Part shown: positions 7,345 through 7,708 of the stretch, one piece after another | How the letters are laid out: each line of letters opens with the position of its first letter | Position numbering within the stretch: the stretch's first letter is position 1 | From: Bryobacteraceae bacterium | Lineage (GTDB): Bacteria; Acidobacteriota; Terriglobia; Bryobacterales; Bryobacteraceae | Assembly: GCA_030039005.1 (NCBI GenBank) | Contig: JASHQT010000083.1 | Coordinates: 1-7,708 of the forward strand | DNA length: 7,708 nucleotides | Direction: 5' to 3' | Translations under genes and position numbers: made by a program | Notes under the pieces: generated by a model | What the model saw: only the letters and a program-made list of their open reading frames with translations | The model's database searches: none | Told to the model about the DNA's origin: nothing

Positions 7345-7362
7345 AAAGGAGGAGGAGCCTTG
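7345..7362 (+). promoter_or_regulatory. Strong ribosome binding site deciding a TTG start
   Basis: AAAGGAGG (7345-7352), within a longer GGA-repeat, precedes TTG (7360-7362) by 7 nt. This TTG begins a reading frame with a clear signal peptide, which settles the start of the last gene. Confidence 0.75.
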
Positions 7363-7708
7363 AAAACTCATTTACTTTCTGTAGCCCTTTTTAGCTTGGT
7401 AGCCGTTTCGGCCCCCGTTTTAGCGAGTCCCGTCGGTAGTCCCCCTGGACCCATTCTTCAAGATTATGGCTTCAACATCAATGGAACAGGCGGTACCTAT
7501 CTCGGGATCGACGGGAGCACGCTGCCGACCTCGCCCGATCTCAATACTAGCGGGTGGGACTCAAGCACCACCGGCCTCGGAACCATCACTTTCACCACCA
7601 CCACCGGAGGCGATTTCGACTTCTGGATCCTCGATCCAGCGGGCGGCCCGGATTATAACGAATATGGCAATACCGGTGGCACCGCTGGCAGCAATCAGAG
7701 CGGTCTGA
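7360..7708 (+). CDS. Secreted protein of unknown function, partial (C-terminus beyond window)
   Basis: The frame starting at TTG 7360 stays open for 116 codons to the window end. The N-terminus is a signal peptide: MKTH, then the hydrophobic LLSVALFSLVAVSAPVLA, with a likely signal peptidase I site after VLA (residue 22). The mature part is rich in Gly, Thr, Ser, Asp and Pro and almost free of Lys and Arg. It alternates in a beta-strand-like way (GLGTITFTTTTGGDFDFWILDPAG at about 72-95), suggesting an extracellular beta-sandwich protein. I do not recognise a family. Similar short acidobacterial exported proteins sometimes end in a PEP-CTERM anchor, but that region is not visible here. Expression should be strong given the promoter and ribosome binding site. 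A palindrome in the promoter suggests it is controlled. Confidence 0.75.
   Translation, partial: MKTHLLSVALFSLVAVSAPVLASPVGSPPGPILQDYGFNINGTGGTYLGIDGSTLPTSPDLNTSGWDSSTTGLGTITFTTTTGGDFDFWILDPAGGPDYNEYGNTGGTAGSNQSGL

Noticed and set aside
7466..7708. An 80-codon plus-strand frame starting at ATG 7466 and ending exactly at the window edge
   Set aside because: It overlaps the frame starting at TTG 7360, which has a signal peptide, strong ribosome binding site and promoter. The 80-codon product is low-complexity Pro/Ser/Ala with no ribosome binding site.

Overview
The window looks like chromosomal DNA of a GC-rich soil-type bacterium, most probably an Acidobacteriota member of the Solibacter/Bryobacterales kind. 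This is inferred from two gene families that are heavily expanded there: a very large Oar-like TonB-dependent receptor with an N-terminal carboxypeptidase-regulatory-like domain, and a CRTAC1-type FG-GAP protein ending in an ASPIC/UnbV domain. I see no rRNA, tRNA, CRISPR array, insertion sequence or prophage gene.

Layout: (1) 1-936, minus: N-terminal 312 residues of a heavy-metal-type sensor histidine kinase, cut by the window edge before its ATPase domain. (2) 950-1630, minus: an intact OmpR-family response regulator of the CusR/CopR type, 13 nt upstream of the kinase and evidently in one operon with it. (3) 1631-1855: a divergent control region. It holds three 11-bp direct repeats whose outer copies coincide with the -35 elements of two opposed candidate promoters. 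(4) 1856-5404, plus: the 1182-residue TonB-dependent receptor, starting at TTG behind a strong ribosome binding site. (5) 5412-7202, minus: a 596-residue FG-GAP/ASPIC-UnbV protein with a Tat-like signal, converging on the receptor gene with only 7 nt between the two stop codons. (6) 7203-7359: a second divergent region with two inverted repeats and a good sigma70-type promoter. (7) 7360-7708, plus: start of a secreted protein of unknown function, TTG start, cut by the window end.

Working model (inference): the two-component system senses an envelope signal, possibly a metal ion, and controls both itself and the divergent outer-membrane receptor through the shared repeat block. No metal efflux or oxidase gene is visible, so the regulated target in view is an uptake or surface-binding receptor rather than the usual Cus/Cop/Czc efflux system. 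The FG-GAP protein and the last gene are exported proteins that may belong to the same cell-surface programme, but only proximity suggests it. None of the genes is new at family level. The most unusual material is in the two intergenic control regions.
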